Shown here: piece after piece, positions 37,591 to 47,575 of the stretch | How the letters are laid out: every line of letters begins with the position of its first letter | Position numbering within the stretch: the first letter of the stretch is position 1 | Source: Aphodosoma sp045658305 | Lineage (GTDB): Bacteria > Bacteroidota > Bacteroidia > Bacteroidales > Paludibacteraceae | Assembly: GCA_045658305.1 (NCBI GenBank) | Contig: JAZOUT010000034.1 | Location: 1-52,561 of the forward strand | DNA: 52,561 nucleotides | Reading direction: 5' to 3' | Made by a program: the position numbers and the translations under genes | The notes under the pieces: model-generated | Seen by the model: the letters and a program-made list of their open reading frames with translations, nothing else | The model's database searches: none | Told to the model about the DNA's origin: nothing

Positions 37591-37695
37591 TACACACTGT
37601 AAGTGTGTGTCAGTTTATGACGGTTTCGTTGCTTGCAGTTTGCTTGAAGGTATGGTTGACTATCTTGAAAATAATACACACTAAGAATGTGTATT
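37591..37695. repeat. Hairpin-bracketed dispersed element, diverged copy 3
   Basis: The ends are TACACACTgtAAGTGTGTGT and AATACACACTaagAATGTGTATT. The core keeps GTTGCTTGCAGT and GCTTGAAGGT words seen in copies 1 and 2 but in a rearranged order. Confidence 0.6.
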
Positions 37696-37739
37696 TTTGT
37701 AATGATTACAAAAAATACCACTAACTATATATAAGAAAG

Positions 37740-37765
37740 GCTACCCCATTTCACAATGAGGTAGC
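37740..37765 (-). terminator. Terminator of the cobalamin locus
   Basis: On the minus strand GCTACCTCATT pairs with AATGGGGTAGC around a short loop and is followed by CTTTCTT. It lies 33 bases after the last gene of the locus. Confidence 0.65.
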
Positions 37766-37797
37766 TAAAAATATATACTTAAATAAAGAAAAGAAAT

Positions 37798-40700
37798 TTA
37801 TTTTACAATTACTTTAGTTGCTTTATTATCGACATAGACAACATATATGCCTCTTACAGGTACTGCGATAGTCGCCTTGCCTGCATAGATATGTCCATCG
37901 CCAATGTATGCTCCTGTGACAGTGAATACTCTAACTATAGAGTTGTCAGTTGTACTAGTAATTACAATGTTTTTATTTTCTGTTGTCACAACAAAATTGT
38001 TTTCTACCTTATCAATAGATACTAATATTGGTTTTACTACGACACGGCAAGTTGCTGTAAGGTTAGAACCATCGGTTGTTGCCACTGTGATTGTTGCTTC
38101 TCCTACGCCTATTGCTACTACTTTACCATCTACTACGGTTGCAATAGTAGAATCGGAAGTTGACCATGCGATTGCAGGGTTAGTAGTGTTTGTAGGTAAT
38201 ACAGTTGCAGTAAGAGTAAATCCTTCGCCAATATGAGCTTCTTTTTCTACAATATCAAGAGCGATAGATGTAGCGAGAATTGGTTTTACTACGACACGGC
38301 AAGTTGCTGTAAGGTTAGAGCCATCGGTTGTTGCCACTGTGATTGTTGCTTCTCCTACGCCTATTGCTACTACTTTACCATCTACTACGGTTGCAATAGT
38401 AGAATCAGAAGTTGACCATGCGATTGCAGGGTTAGTAGTGTTTGCAGGTAATACAGTTGCAGTAAGAGTAAATTCTTCGCCAATATGAACTTCTTTTTCT
38501 GTAATATCAAGAGCGATAGATGTAGCGAGAATTGGTTTTACTACGACACGGCAAGTTGCTGTAAGGTTAGAGCCATCGGTTGTTGCCACTGTGATTGTTG
38601 CATCTCCTACGCCTATTGCTAATACTTTACCATCTACTACAGTTGCAATAGTAGAATCGGAAGTTGACCATGCGATTGCAGGGTTAGTAGTGTTTGCAGG
38701 TAATACAGTTGCAGTAAGAGTAAATCCTTCGCCAATATGAGCTTCTTTTTCTGTAATATCAAGAGCGATAGATGTAGCGAGGACTGGTTTTACTACGACA
38801 CGGCAAGTTGCTGTAAGGTTAGAACCATCGATTGTTGCCACTGTGATTGTTGCTTCACCTACGCCTATTGCTACTACTTTACCATCTACTACGGTTGCTA
38901 CGCTGTCGTTAGATGTTGCCCATACGATTGCTGGGTTAGTAGTGTTAGCTGGCAATACTGTTGCTACGAGAGTGAATTCTTCGCCAAGGAGAACCTCTTT
39001 TTCAGTAGCATCAAGAGCGATAGAATCAGCCAAAACAATTGCTTTTTCTACTACAACAGGAATAGTGGCAGTGAATGTTTTTTCGCCGTAAGATGCAGTG
39101 TTGTGTTTAATCACTTGAGTCAACTCGATAGTAGCGTTGCCAGAAACATAGTTAGAAACAGTTATAACAAGAGTATCGTTCACGATTTCGGCAGCAAAAA
39201 GATTGTTTTCACTTACATTAAGAGTGTTGACAAAACTACATTTTGTATTTTTACTATTATCGAATATTGAAGAGATGGCTTTACGAACTACAACGGTAGA
39301 ATCAGCTATAGACTTGATATTGATTTCACGCTCAGAGATTACAGGTTTATAGATGCGAGACTTAACGGTGAATGTAGCTGTAGTTTTGACAGAAGCACCA
39401 TATTTGTCGATACATTCGAAAGTGAAAGCAAAATCAGTGTTGGCATCAAGATCGCCTGAGTATAGTCCTTTTGGAGTGAGTTTGCCAGAAGCGTCATAGG
39501 TAATCTCCATCCAATCGACATCTTCGCGAATGTACATATAGATATTATCGATACCAGTGCCTCCGTTATCGTTGAAATAGTTTTTCAATTGGGCAGCCGA
39601 ACAATTGGTAACTTTTGTGGCACGTTCGTACATACTTGAATTGTAAGTATAGGCTTTCTTGACTGTAGGGGCTTCGTTTTCGTCAGTTGCAGCCATAAGA
39701 GTCATAGCTGATGGTATGGCTACGATTGTTTGTTTTGGCTGCGTGAGGTCGTCAGACTCATAAACATAAAGACCTTGACTATAAGCGATGTAGTAACGTT
39801 GATATTCAACCGACTCTTTCACGAATATTTCGCCCACAGCGAGAAGTGGTATTTGGTCACCCACAGAGAGTATAGATTCAGAGCCGAACGAGCCAGTTGT
39901 GATATTGTAAGTAATAAAGCCAACTCCACGAGAGAGAATAATGTTGTCGCCAGCGATAGCTGATGTGCTATGAGGTAATTGTATGTTACCTTCGATTGTA
40001 GCAGTATGGAGAGTGCTGGTATTGTTAGCAGTATTGAATTCTACAATAGAGGCAGGAGAAGCTAAATATTCGCCTGTCGCGATATATAATTTATCGTTGT
40101 AGAGATACATACCAGATGCATTGGCACCAACAGCAAGTTCAATATTAGAGGCAGTGAGAGTCCATGTAGTGAGGTTTAGAACATTCATTTGGGCAGCATC
40201 CTCATCAGCAGCAAGGATATATAGAGCATCGCCTTTAAGTGTAATTTGCTTGATAGAACCATTGATTGTGATAGATTTGAACGCCTCGAGGTCGGTGCGA
40301 TAGAATACTTTGAGAGAAGAACCATCACCAACGAGAAGTTTGTCTTTATATACAGCAAGAGCATGTCGGTCGGTAGATGAGAGAGTGGCCGTTGCAATAG
40401 TCTTGCCCCATTCTACGTCGTAACGAATAAGAGATGCACCTTGTGCAACGTAAGCATAAGCACCATCGGCGAGGATGTTGTCGGTAGGGAAAGGATTGTC
40501 GGTAGAGACAAGAGCCATTTCATCGACATAGACCTTAGAGGTATAGGTTTCGGCATCGATACCCTCGAGACGAGTATTGGTTAATGAAGCGAAGGTTTCG
40601 CTGTCGAAAGTGTTGCTCATCAAGAGTTTTTTGCGAGTAGCAAGGTTGTAAGGACCATAAGTAATAGGCACTTCGAGGTCGTATTTTTTGCCGAAGAAGG

Positions 40701-43116
40701 TAACTTTGCATTTGAGTATATCGGTTGCATATTCGCCTTGAGTAAACTCATAGAAAAGATGGTTGTTGTAGAGCGAAACCTTGACATTGCCTTTAGTAGC
40801 AACTACCTCGTCCATATAAACAGTAGCATTGATGCTTGTAGAGAATAGATTGGAGTTGAGCAATTCGCCAGTAGGTTGGTTAGTTGCGATTTGTATAGGA
40901 TTGATAACGATTTCAGGCACATCAAGCACTGTGATTTCTATTTGGTCGCTCAAATCTGGGTTGATGTTAGAAACAGCTGTTAGAGTGGTTACTCCTGGTT
41001 TCAAAGCAATGAAATTGCCTTGGTCGATAGTACCAACCTCTGGATTAGAGTTGAGCCAAGTATAAGTGTCGTAGATGAAGCGATTGGCTGTTGACTCGTT
41101 GATAACATCAGAGCCAGCATCTTCGCTTTCTACATTAATATAGGCACGCTCACCTACTACGCACGACAATTTGTCGCTTGTAGGGCCTGTGTTGCCTTCG
41201 AGAGAGATAACAACAGATTTGAAATTAGATACCGACACTTCAAACGACTCTTGTGGGATACTATCCATAGCCGAAAAGTGTACCCACACGGTACCATAGT
41301 CGTGGGCAGTGAGCAGACCAGTGTTGTCAATAGTAGCAATAGCAGAGGCACCTTCGGTGAGTTTGCCCTCTTTGTCGGTAGTAATCCACCAACGTGGAGT
41401 GGCATCTTTCACAGGACGACCATTTTTGAAAAGAATACCATCGTATTTACAAGTATGGCCTTTAGGTACTTGGAGTTGAGTGATACCAACATAGTTATAG
41501 TAATAGTCACGAGGCACATAGTCAGGGTCAGGGAGCGTTATAGCGCAATTCAATGCCTCGGTAGACCATTCGCCAAGCCAACCAGCAACGACTTGACCAG
41601 CAGTATATACTTTAACGAAATCAATCTTTTCGAGATCGACATGATTGCCGTTTTTATCAACAGCCCAACTGATGTCCATACCATCGCCAGCAGTTTCGCC
41701 TAAAGCGGGACGACCGTAAGGGTTTTGAGCAATGCGCGAGTCGTCTTTTACGAAACCTTTGTTGTCGCAATAGCCGAAACCAGAATAGTTGTAGAATTGG
41801 ATATAGGTAGGAGCACGCATATCGATACAACCACGAATGTAGTTCAAGCCAGTGAATGTGATAGAGTCGCGTGATATGCTTGGATTATACCAACGATATT
41901 CAGGGTTAGGATTATCTTGATTGTAGAAATAGTCGGGATAGAAAGTGTGATTGTGGAAATTGTTAGTTACTACACAACCATGTTCGTAATGAGTTTCGCC
42001 ATTTTCTTCCCACTTGAGAGTCCAAGGCACAGAATAGCGATCATTGTAATTAGGATTGTAATAGGTAATTTCGACATTGTGTTTAGTAGTAGAGAGCCAA
42101 TAGTCACTACCTGCGAGTTCGTACCATTCGCCATCGTTAGGAATACCATCGCCATTTTTATCTTCCATTACTTGTACAGCACCAGGTTCGGTCCACACAC
42201 CCTTTTCATTTGCCACAAACGAGTTGCCTTCGATAGTAAAATCGACGCCATAAGGGTTTTGAGGGTTGTTATAGATAGGTTGGTCGAAACCATACACCAC
42301 GTATCCACCCAATGCACCGAGGCTAAGGCCACTACCATTATTTGGATTGTCCCACGCACTTTCGACACGGAATTGACCAGCAGCAGGTTGATATTCCACG
42401 ATTTTGGTACTATAACAATTTTTAGTTATATAAGTAGTGAAGATATTCGACGACGACTCACTTGCGTCGGACAAAGTAATGGTATATTTAATAACCTCAG
42501 AAACAATGTGATTTTGAGAACCAGTTTGAGTGTACTTAATCACTTTGTAGCCATTTCCGCCATCGACTAGTTCGGCAGTACCATATTTAAGTTCCGAAGC
42601 ATTATCGATAGTCAATGTAGAGGCAGTTTTTTCGGAATCTTTATAGAATTTTGCAGACGCAATAGGGTCGAGAATTACGCTTGCAGAATCGGGATGTAAG
42701 TAGGTTTTTGTGCCAGATGTGGTTACGCCATATACTTTCACAGGGAATGTGTTGGTAATAGTTTCACCACGATAAGTGATAGATACGGTGAATGTAGTTT
42801 CGCCTTTAGATTGGCCAACACGTTTGAGTTGCATACGTGTTTGGTTCATATGATTGCCAATAGTAGTCAGTTGGATTATAGATTCATCGCCTGAAGAGGC
42901 AGAAATCGTAATAGTGTCGATTTTAGAAATATCTGTTTTGGTAGATATTGCATCGGGATAGGTAAATAGATCATAAAAATAGACAAATAAATTCTTGTCT
43001 GCATTAGAACCGACTTCGGCATAAGAGTAGGTTTTAGGGACGAACTGATCGCCAGCCTTCGCTGTGAATGATGTTACCAACAACAAAAACAGCATTAGAA
43101 AAAATGATTTTTTCAT
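37798..43116 (-). CDS. T9SS-exported fusion: B12-locus surface domain, beta-propeller and four BIG2 repeats
   Basis: About 1,772 residues from the chosen start MKKSFFLMLFLLLVTSFTAKA; the upstream extension lacks a signal peptide at its N terminus. Domains in order: an N-terminal Ig-like part; a surface domain (about 240-525; EYQPAAGQF, LGGYVVYGFD, DGEWYELAGSDYW, VVAGWLGEWSTEALN) homologous to the lipoprotein at 45067; Ig-like segments; a propeller-like segment (about 850-1140; DNILADGAYAYVAQGASL, LYNDKLYIATGEYL); four BIG2 repeats of 84 residues (about 1360-1695); and a T9SS type A C terminus ending VIVK. Last gene of the riboswitch-led locus. A role in capturing corrinoids outside the cell is inferred from context. 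Confidence 0.82.
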   Translation of the reverse strand: MKKSFFLMLFLLLVTSFTAKAGDQFVPKTYSYAEVGSNADKNLFVYFYDLFTYPDAISTKTDISKIDTITISASSGDESIIQLTTIGNHMNQTRMQLKRVGQSKGETTFTVSITYRGETITNTFPVKVYGVTTSGTKTYLHPDSASVILDPIASAKFYKDSEKTASTLTIDNASELKYGTAELVDGGNGYKVIKYTQTGSQNHIVSEVIKYTITLSDASESSSNIFTTYITKNCYSTKIVEYQPAAGQFRVESAWDNPNNGSGLSLGALGGYVVYGFDQPIYNNPQNPYGVDFTIEGNSFVANEKGVWTEPGAVQVMEDKNGDGIPNDGEWYELAGSDYWLSTTKHNVEITYYNPNYNDRYSVPWTLKWEENGETHYEHGCVVTNNFHNHTFYPDYFYNQDNPNPEYRWYNPSISRDSITFTGLNYIRGCIDMRAPTYIQFYNYSGFGYCDNKGFVKDDSRIAQNPYGRPALGETAGDGMDISWAVDKNGNHVDLEKIDFVKVYTAGQVVAGWLGEWSTEALNCAITLPDPDYVPRDYYYNYVGITQLQVPKGHTCKYDGILFKNGRPVKDATPRWWITTDKEGKLTEGASAIATIDNTGLLTAHDYGTVWVHFSAMDSIPQESFEVSVSNFKSVVISLEGNTGPTSDKLSCVVGERAYINVESEDAGSDVINESTANRFIYDTYTWLNSNPEVGTIDQGNFIALKPGVTTLTAVSNINPDLSDQIEITVLDVPEIVINPIQIATNQPTGELLNSNLFSTSINATVYMDEVVATKGNVKVSLYNNHLFYEFTQGEYATDILKCKVTFFGKKYDLEVPITYGPYNLATRKKLLMSNTFDSETFASLTNTRLEGIDAETYTSKVYVDEMALVSTDNPFPTDNILADGAYAYVAQGASLIRYDVEWGKTIATATLSSTDRHALAVYKDKLLVGDGSSLKVFYRTDLEAFKSITINGSIKQITLKGDALYILAADEDAAQMNVLNLTTWTLTASNIELAVGANASGMYLYNDKLYIATGEYLASPASIVEFNTANNTSTLHTATIEGNIQLPHSTSAIAGDNIILSRGVGFITYNITTGSFGSESILSVGDQIPLLAVGEIFVKESVEYQRYYIAYSQGLYVYESDDLTQPKQTIVAIPSAMTLMAATDENEAPTVKKAYTYNSSMYERATKVTNCSAAQLKNYFNDNGGTGIDNIYMYIREDVDWMEITYDASGKLTPKGLYSGDLDANTDFAFTFECIDKYGASVKTTATFTVKSRIYKPVISEREINIKSIADSTVVVRKAISSIFDNSKNTKCSFVNTLNVSENNLFAAEIVNDTLVITVSNYVSGNATIELTQVIKHNTASYGEKTFTATIPVVVEKAIVLADSIALDATEKEVLLGEEFTLVATVLPANTTNPAIVWATSNDSVATVVDGKVVAIGVGEATITVATIDGSNLTATCRVVVKPVLATSIALDITEKEAHIGEGFTLTATVLPANTTNPAIAWSTSDSTIATVVDGKVLAIGVGDATITVATTDGSNLTATCRVVVKPILATSIALDITEKEVHIGEEFTLTATVLPANTTNPAIAWSTSDSTIATVVDGKVVAIGVGEATITVATTDGSNLTATCRVVVKPILATSIALDIVEKEAHIGEGFTLTATVLPTNTTNPAIAWSTSDSTIATVVDGKVVAIGVGEATITVATTDGSNLTATCRVVVKPILVSIDKVENNFVVTTENKNIVITSTTDNSIVRVFTVTGAYIGDGHIYAGKATIAVPVRGIYVVYVDNKATKVIVK
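38031..39038 (-). repeat. Four tandem 252-bp units encoding BIG2 domains
   Basis: Unit boundaries fall at 38031, 38283, 38535 and 38787, a constant 252-bp period (84 codons). The three units at 38031-38786 are nearly identical in DNA. The unit at 38787 is more diverged. Such a tract can gain or lose units by recombination. Confidence 0.92.
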
Positions 43117-43258
43117 ATTTTTGACTTTTAGCAGTAAGTAACGAATAGTAAAACTCGCCTTACATTGATTAATATTTTTAGTAGAGAGTAGTGAGAAAGT
43201 TATTATGCGCATTACTTAGTTCCGGATGGATCTCTCTATTCGCTACTAAATTACATGT

Positions 43259-45040
43259 TTAAAGAATTATTTTGAATGATTGATTTGATATTCGAATGAT
43301 ATAAAGTGAGCCACGAGTAAGATCGGAGATGATGTCGCCATTATTAATGATAGCACATTTAATAAGCACACCTTGAGCATTATAGATTTCGATAGGTTGA
43401 GCATCAGAGATGCCAGTAATCATGACATTGCCTCTGACGGTGATAACATTTATTTTGTTGATGGTTTCGTCTTCGGTAGAGGTAATTATATCAGATTTAA
43501 CAGATACTTTGATGGTTTTAGTTGTAACTTTACCGTTAGAATTGAACGCAAGTTCGACAGAGGTTGTGCCTTTTTTGAGTGGAGTGAGGAGCAAGTTGCC
43601 CATCACGATTTCGGCTTTCACGATTGACTCGTCGGCTACTTTGTTTATACTTTTGATAATAGAGGCATTGTTGGAATCGACATCTTTTACCTTATCGGCA
43701 AGCGTAATTTCTATAGGATTCTCATCAGCGATTGCTACATCGGAGAGATGCTCTACCACTGGAGCTTCGTTGTCAGGAAAAATGAACATAGCAGGATACC
43801 AATAACGCTTGATAGGGGTTTGGTATTGTTGCATTTCGCCTTTGTTGTTGATGATAGCATAGACCCAGTCTTGAGTGGCAATATTCTCGCCTATATAGAG
43901 AGCAGCATAGATATTGCCGTCTTTAGGATTACACTGGATTGCACCACCATAGAAATATAAGCCATCGGTTTCACTATTATAAATCTCTTCGCACTCGTTT
44001 TTATCAATATCATAACGGTAGAAATTGCAATTGCGGAACCAGTTGATTTGACCTGCACTTGGGTCGGTATATACGAAATAAAGCGCGTTTTCGGTATTGC
44101 TTGCAGTAAGAGTGCCAGCAGTCCAAGCATACCACGATTGAGGCACACCTCCTACTTCTAAATCGACATAGCGAGTTTCGAGGTTGTATTGGTCGATGCA
44201 CATAAGTTGAGAGCCATTCCATGCGTTACCATTCCAGCCGTATGGGTATTGGAGATTAGACTCGTAACCCTCTTTTTGATAGTTGACACCTACCCAAATG
44301 TTGCCGTCTTTGCTTTGAGCCATAGTAGAGAAACAGCCTTCGATGATATCTACTACTTCGTCAGTTTCGGGGTCGATGACCATTACGCCCAAATCTTGTT
44401 TGATAGCAAATACATAATCTTGAGTACGAAGCATCATACCGATTTGATTTTTGTAGAGAGGTCCAAGACCGTCGGCATTGCTGATTTCGTCGCCAGTGAT
44501 AAGGTTGTTGCCTGTGCCGTCGATGATAGCTTCAGAGTCCCAAGTGAAGACTTTTCCTTTAGCATCCCACTTGAAAACATAGATACCATTTGATGTACCG
44601 ACATAGAACTTTTCGTTGTTAACAAAGCAAACTCCACGACCATCGGCATCAGATTTATCATTTTCGTTGACAGAAATAAGGGGGTGGATTTCGTCGCCAA
44701 TAGGTTTGAGAGTTTTTTTATTCAAAATGGTGATGCGACCAGATTGCACATCGGCAGGTTCGCCCGGGTCGCGGTCTTGTTTGGATGTGATAACGATGTA
44801 GTCGCCATAGAGTTGACCATATTGAGCAGTACAACCGAGTGAATACTCGTAATTGTTTGCCATCTGCATGATGAGATAGTCGATGGTGCTGGCAGTAGGA
44901 TTCCAAAAATTGAGTGTGCTGTTGTTGTGCCCGTACCAGTCTTCGTTGAGAACATAAGCGCCATTGGTGTAGTCTTGCGCTTTGATGTTAGTGCATAATA
45001 CGGAAGTGATTATGCAGAATAATAAGGTAAATTTTTTCAT
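43259..45040 (-). CDS. T9SS-exported BtuG-like beta-propeller protein
   Basis: A protein of 593 residues with a signal peptide (KKFTLLFCIITSVLCTNIKAQ). The body starts GAYVLNEDWYGHNNSTLNFW, which parallels the start of the BtuG-like lipoprotein at 46412 (GMYILNEGNMGSNKASIDF). It continues with propeller-like blades (GNLWVGVN-type segments: SKDGNIWVGVNYQKEG, PKDGNIYAALYIGE). An Ig-like segment follows (about 430-515), then a T9SS type A sorting domain (QPIEIYNAQGVLIKCAI ... FKIIL). It seems to be a secreted relative of the lipid-anchored propeller. Corrinoid binding is inferred from homology and operon position, not seen directly. Confidence 0.8.
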   Translation of the reverse strand: MKKFTLLFCIITSVLCTNIKAQDYTNGAYVLNEDWYGHNNSTLNFWNPTASTIDYLIMQMANNYEYSLGCTAQYGQLYGDYIVITSKQDRDPGEPADVQSGRITILNKKTLKPIGDEIHPLISVNENDKSDADGRGVCFVNNEKFYVGTSNGIYVFKWDAKGKVFTWDSEAIIDGTGNNLITGDEISNADGLGPLYKNQIGMMLRTQDYVFAIKQDLGVMVIDPETDEVVDIIEGCFSTMAQSKDGNIWVGVNYQKEGYESNLQYPYGWNGNAWNGSQLMCIDQYNLETRYVDLEVGGVPQSWYAWTAGTLTASNTENALYFVYTDPSAGQINWFRNCNFYRYDIDKNECEEIYNSETDGLYFYGGAIQCNPKDGNIYAALYIGENIATQDWVYAIINNKGEMQQYQTPIKRYWYPAMFIFPDNEAPVVEHLSDVAIADENPIEITLADKVKDVDSNNASIIKSINKVADESIVKAEIVMGNLLLTPLKKGTTSVELAFNSNGKVTTKTIKVSVKSDIITSTEDETINKINVITVRGNVMITGISDAQPIEIYNAQGVLIKCAIINNGDIISDLTRGSLYIIRISNQSFKIIL

Positions 45041-45066
45041 ATTACTGTATAGAGATTAGTGTATAG

Positions 45067-46338
45067 TTAAGGATTTGGGATTGTAGAGAGTTCGATATGG
45101 AGGTCTTCGGCACGACAGAGTTCGGTGGATGTTTCGCCAAGCCACCCACAAGACTGATTGACACCTGTAAAGACTCGGATGAAATCGGCTCCATCGAGAT
45201 GCACCGAGTTGCCATCCTTATCAACAGCCCAATCGATATTGAAGCAACTTTTGTCCTCGACCTCGTTGGGATGATTGTCAGCATAACCCCAATCGTAAGC
45301 ATATAGGACATAGTAACTGCCTGTGCCACTTTCGTCAATCGCATTATGAGCGAGGCGTGTGCCAGAGAAAGTAATTTCGTCAACATCAATCCACTGAGGG
45401 AAATACTCTTGGCGGTGGTAGGAATTCTTCTCGACGTAGCCCGTAGTGCCATCGTTGGCACGCCAAGCGATATAAGAAGTGTCGGTGATAGGAGTTTGAG
45501 GGATTGGAGTGGCTACGTGGTCGGCAGGGGTGCGATAGTAAGTGATAGTGTAGTTGTGAGCCGTTTCGGGCTTATGATATTCGCTACCAGCAAGTTCGTA
45601 CCATTCGTCATCAGGCAAGCCATTGCCATTGCGGTCGAGGGCAACCATCACGATGCCCGGCTCGGAACTACCACCCGACTCAGGAGCATTGGGATTAGGA
45701 TTGGCTTCGGCATAGAAAGAGTTGCCAAGTATCTTGAAGTCCATTTCGCCCGGGACATTGGCTACGGTGTGGTCGAAACCAAAGGTGACATAGCCACCAT
45801 AACCGCCAAGAGAGATGAGTACGTCGTTTTTATCGCCTATGCACTCTAAAACCTTATCGCACATAGACTCTTCGGTGTCGCCCTCTTTGTATTCGGGCAA
45901 TAGGTTGACAAACTGACCAGGCGCAGGACGATATTCGTAGACCTTGGTGATGTAGCGACTATAGGCTACTTGCTCTTGCCACACTACGACTTTTACGTTG
46001 TGTTCGACAGGAGCGGTATTATCAATGATGTTTAGTCGAATATAATAGGTGCCTACCTTGCTTGCTACAAAGAATAGGTCGCGTTCGGTGGAAATGACGG
46101 AATCGTTACCGAGTGAATCTTCCATGGTCCAGAGATAAGATTCGCCTGTAAATTCAGGATGCAAATGCAGAAGGCGCATTCGCTCGATAGCATATTCTTC
46201 GTTGATGCCAAGGCTGACCATTTCGATTTTTGGGGCACAAGAGACAAAAAAGAGTACAGATAACAGAGTACAGAGTACAGGTGATAGATTAGAGATAACA
46301 GAGTACAGAGTACAGATGATAGCGGTTTTGTAATTCAT
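45067..46338 (-). CDS. Surface lipoprotein of the cobalamin locus
   Basis: A protein of 423 residues with a lipoprotein signal (lipobox LFFVSC). The signal's hydrophobic core is written by a run of TACTCTGT/TTATCTCT-like repeats. Residues about 40-130 look like a PKD/Ig fold (GTYYIRLNIIDNTAP). Residues about 145-415 form the surface domain with YEYRPAPGQFVN, SLGGYGGYVTFGFDH, DRNGNGLPDDEWYELAG, and a C-terminal CGWLGETSTELCRAEDL. The same domain lies in the 37798 protein. Aspartate/asparagine-rich DxNxNG motifs suggest calcium binding. It follows the BtuG-like gene by 73 bases. Corrinoid-related function is inferred. Confidence 0.8.
   Translation of the reverse strand: MNYKTAIICTLYSVISNLSPVLCTLLSVLFFVSCAPKIEMVSLGINEEYAIERMRLLHLHPEFTGESYLWTMEDSLGNDSVISTERDLFFVASKVGTYYIRLNIIDNTAPVEHNVKVVVWQEQVAYSRYITKVYEYRPAPGQFVNLLPEYKEGDTEESMCDKVLECIGDKNDVLISLGGYGGYVTFGFDHTVANVPGEMDFKILGNSFYAEANPNPNAPESGGSSEPGIVMVALDRNGNGLPDDEWYELAGSEYHKPETAHNYTITYYRTPADHVATPIPQTPITDTSYIAWRANDGTTGYVEKNSYHRQEYFPQWIDVDEITFSGTRLAHNAIDESGTGSYYVLYAYDWGYADNHPNEVEDKSCFNIDWAVDKDGNSVHLDGADFIRVFTGVNQSCGWLGETSTELCRAEDLHIELSTIPNP
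46255..46320. repeat. AGAGTACAG-type repeat forming a signal peptide
   Basis: Repeats of ACAGAGTACAG and GATAACAGAG encode the hydrophobic core of the lipoprotein signal at 45067-46338. A similar fragment (GATAACAGATAACAGAGTAC) lies at 49717-49736 in the btuB leader. Confidence 0.75.
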
Positions 46339-46358
46339 AAATTCGGTTATGTTTCGTT

Positions 46359-46392
46359 TATCCTTCGTATATCCTTCGTATATCCTTCGTGT
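46359..46392. repeat. Three 11-bp tandem units TATCCTTCGTA
   Basis: A perfect short tandem array lies in the 73-base gap between the BtuG-like gene and the lipoprotein gene. Changes in unit number would alter the spacing before the start codon. Confidence 0.8.
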
Positions 46393-46411
46393 TTGATTAT
46401 TTCAAGGTAGG

Positions 46412-47572
46412 CTATTTCTTAAATAAGAACACCATGTGGGCGGGGATGTCGCCTGCGCGGACTGACCATTTCTTTTTGCCTTCTCGACTGTAGCAGTGTA
46501 ATGCCCCACTCGATACGTAGTTTTTGGCGTCGGTGACGTAGATGTCGCCATTGGCTGGGTTGACGTTGATGCCGTAGGGGATTTCGATGTCGTCCTCAGT
46601 GCCGTCGGTGATGAAGTGGTCGGTGATTAGTTCGCGTGTGCGGACGTTGATGATTCCGTAGGTAATGTTATTGCGCTCCTCTTGGTTGTTCCACTCTACA
46701 CTATAGAAATAGAGCGAATCGCCCTGTATGCACATTTCGGAACAAGGGATGTCGAGCGTGTCGGTAACAACCATTTTGTGCGAGAACTTGTTCTCTTTCT
46801 CCAAAACAAACATTTTGGAACGGACTGAGCCATAGTTGCCACGCGAAGTAACCCAGAGTTTACCATATTTGTCAGCCTCGATACGATGGAGATTGATACC
46901 TACGGGGATTTTTTCGACTTGTGTCATACCATACATTTCAACAACCGAGACGGTATAGTCGTATTTAGGCACACGATAACCACCCGAATTAGCTACGTAG
47001 ATGTATTCGCCTACGATTTCTAACTCATCGGGTTGATAGCCTACGGTGCATTTGCCCGTAATCATAAGTGATGCAGTATCGACCCGATAGACTGCGCCCA
47101 ATTGTGCATCAGGGTCGATAGCTACGGGTCCTACATACGCTGACACATAAGCGTTGCCTTTAGCGAATTTGATATAACGACAGTTGGGGATATCGATTTG
47201 TCCGATGCGGATAAGAGAGTGGGCATCCATCACTTCGACCTTGTGAGAGCAGTTAATCACAGCATAGATTTTATTGCCATAGATTTGTATGTCGTTGCCC
47301 ACATCGCCCAACTCCTTGATGACCGTAGGATTGCGCTCGGCGTACATATTGCGCACATAGTAGGCATTTTTGAAATCAACAAAGTCAATAGAAGCCTTGT
47401 TGCTACCCATGTTACCTTCGTTGAGGATGTACATCCCAATAGGGTCAACATCAGGGTCGATGTCGAATGGGAGTATTTCGTATTCGGTAGGCACAACAAG
47501 CTCGTCTTGGCGACAAGAAGCTATGCTATAAAGAATAGCAACAATCAATATATAAAATAATACTTTTTTCAT
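46412..47572 (-). CDS. BtuG-like vitamin B12-binding surface lipoprotein
   Basis: A protein of 386 residues with a lipoprotein signal (lipobox SIASC, cysteine at residue 20). The mature part is a seven-bladed propeller of the YncE/DUF5074 type: NDIQIYGNKIYAVINCSHKV, EIVGEYIYVANSGGY, EADKYGKLWVTSRGNYG, NPANGDIYVTDAKNYV. BtuG of Bacteroides has this fold and partners with BtuB, capping it and handing over cobalamin with extreme affinity. The gene follows btuB by 3 bases, the same order as in Bacteroides. Assignment is by fold pattern and locus. Confidence 0.82.
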   Translation of the reverse strand: MKKVLFYILIVAILYSIASCRQDELVVPTEYEILPFDIDPDVDPIGMYILNEGNMGSNKASIDFVDFKNAYYVRNMYAERNPTVIKELGDVGNDIQIYGNKIYAVINCSHKVEVMDAHSLIRIGQIDIPNCRYIKFAKGNAYVSAYVGPVAIDPDAQLGAVYRVDTASLMITGKCTVGYQPDELEIVGEYIYVANSGGYRVPKYDYTVSVVEMYGMTQVEKIPVGINLHRIEADKYGKLWVTSRGNYGSVRSKMFVLEKENKFSHKMVVTDTLDIPCSEMCIQGDSLYFYSVEWNNQEERNNITYGIINVRTRELITDHFITDGTEDDIEIPYGINVNPANGDIYVTDAKNYVSSGALHCYSREGKKKWSVRAGDIPAHMVFLFKK

Positions 47573-47575
47573 ACG

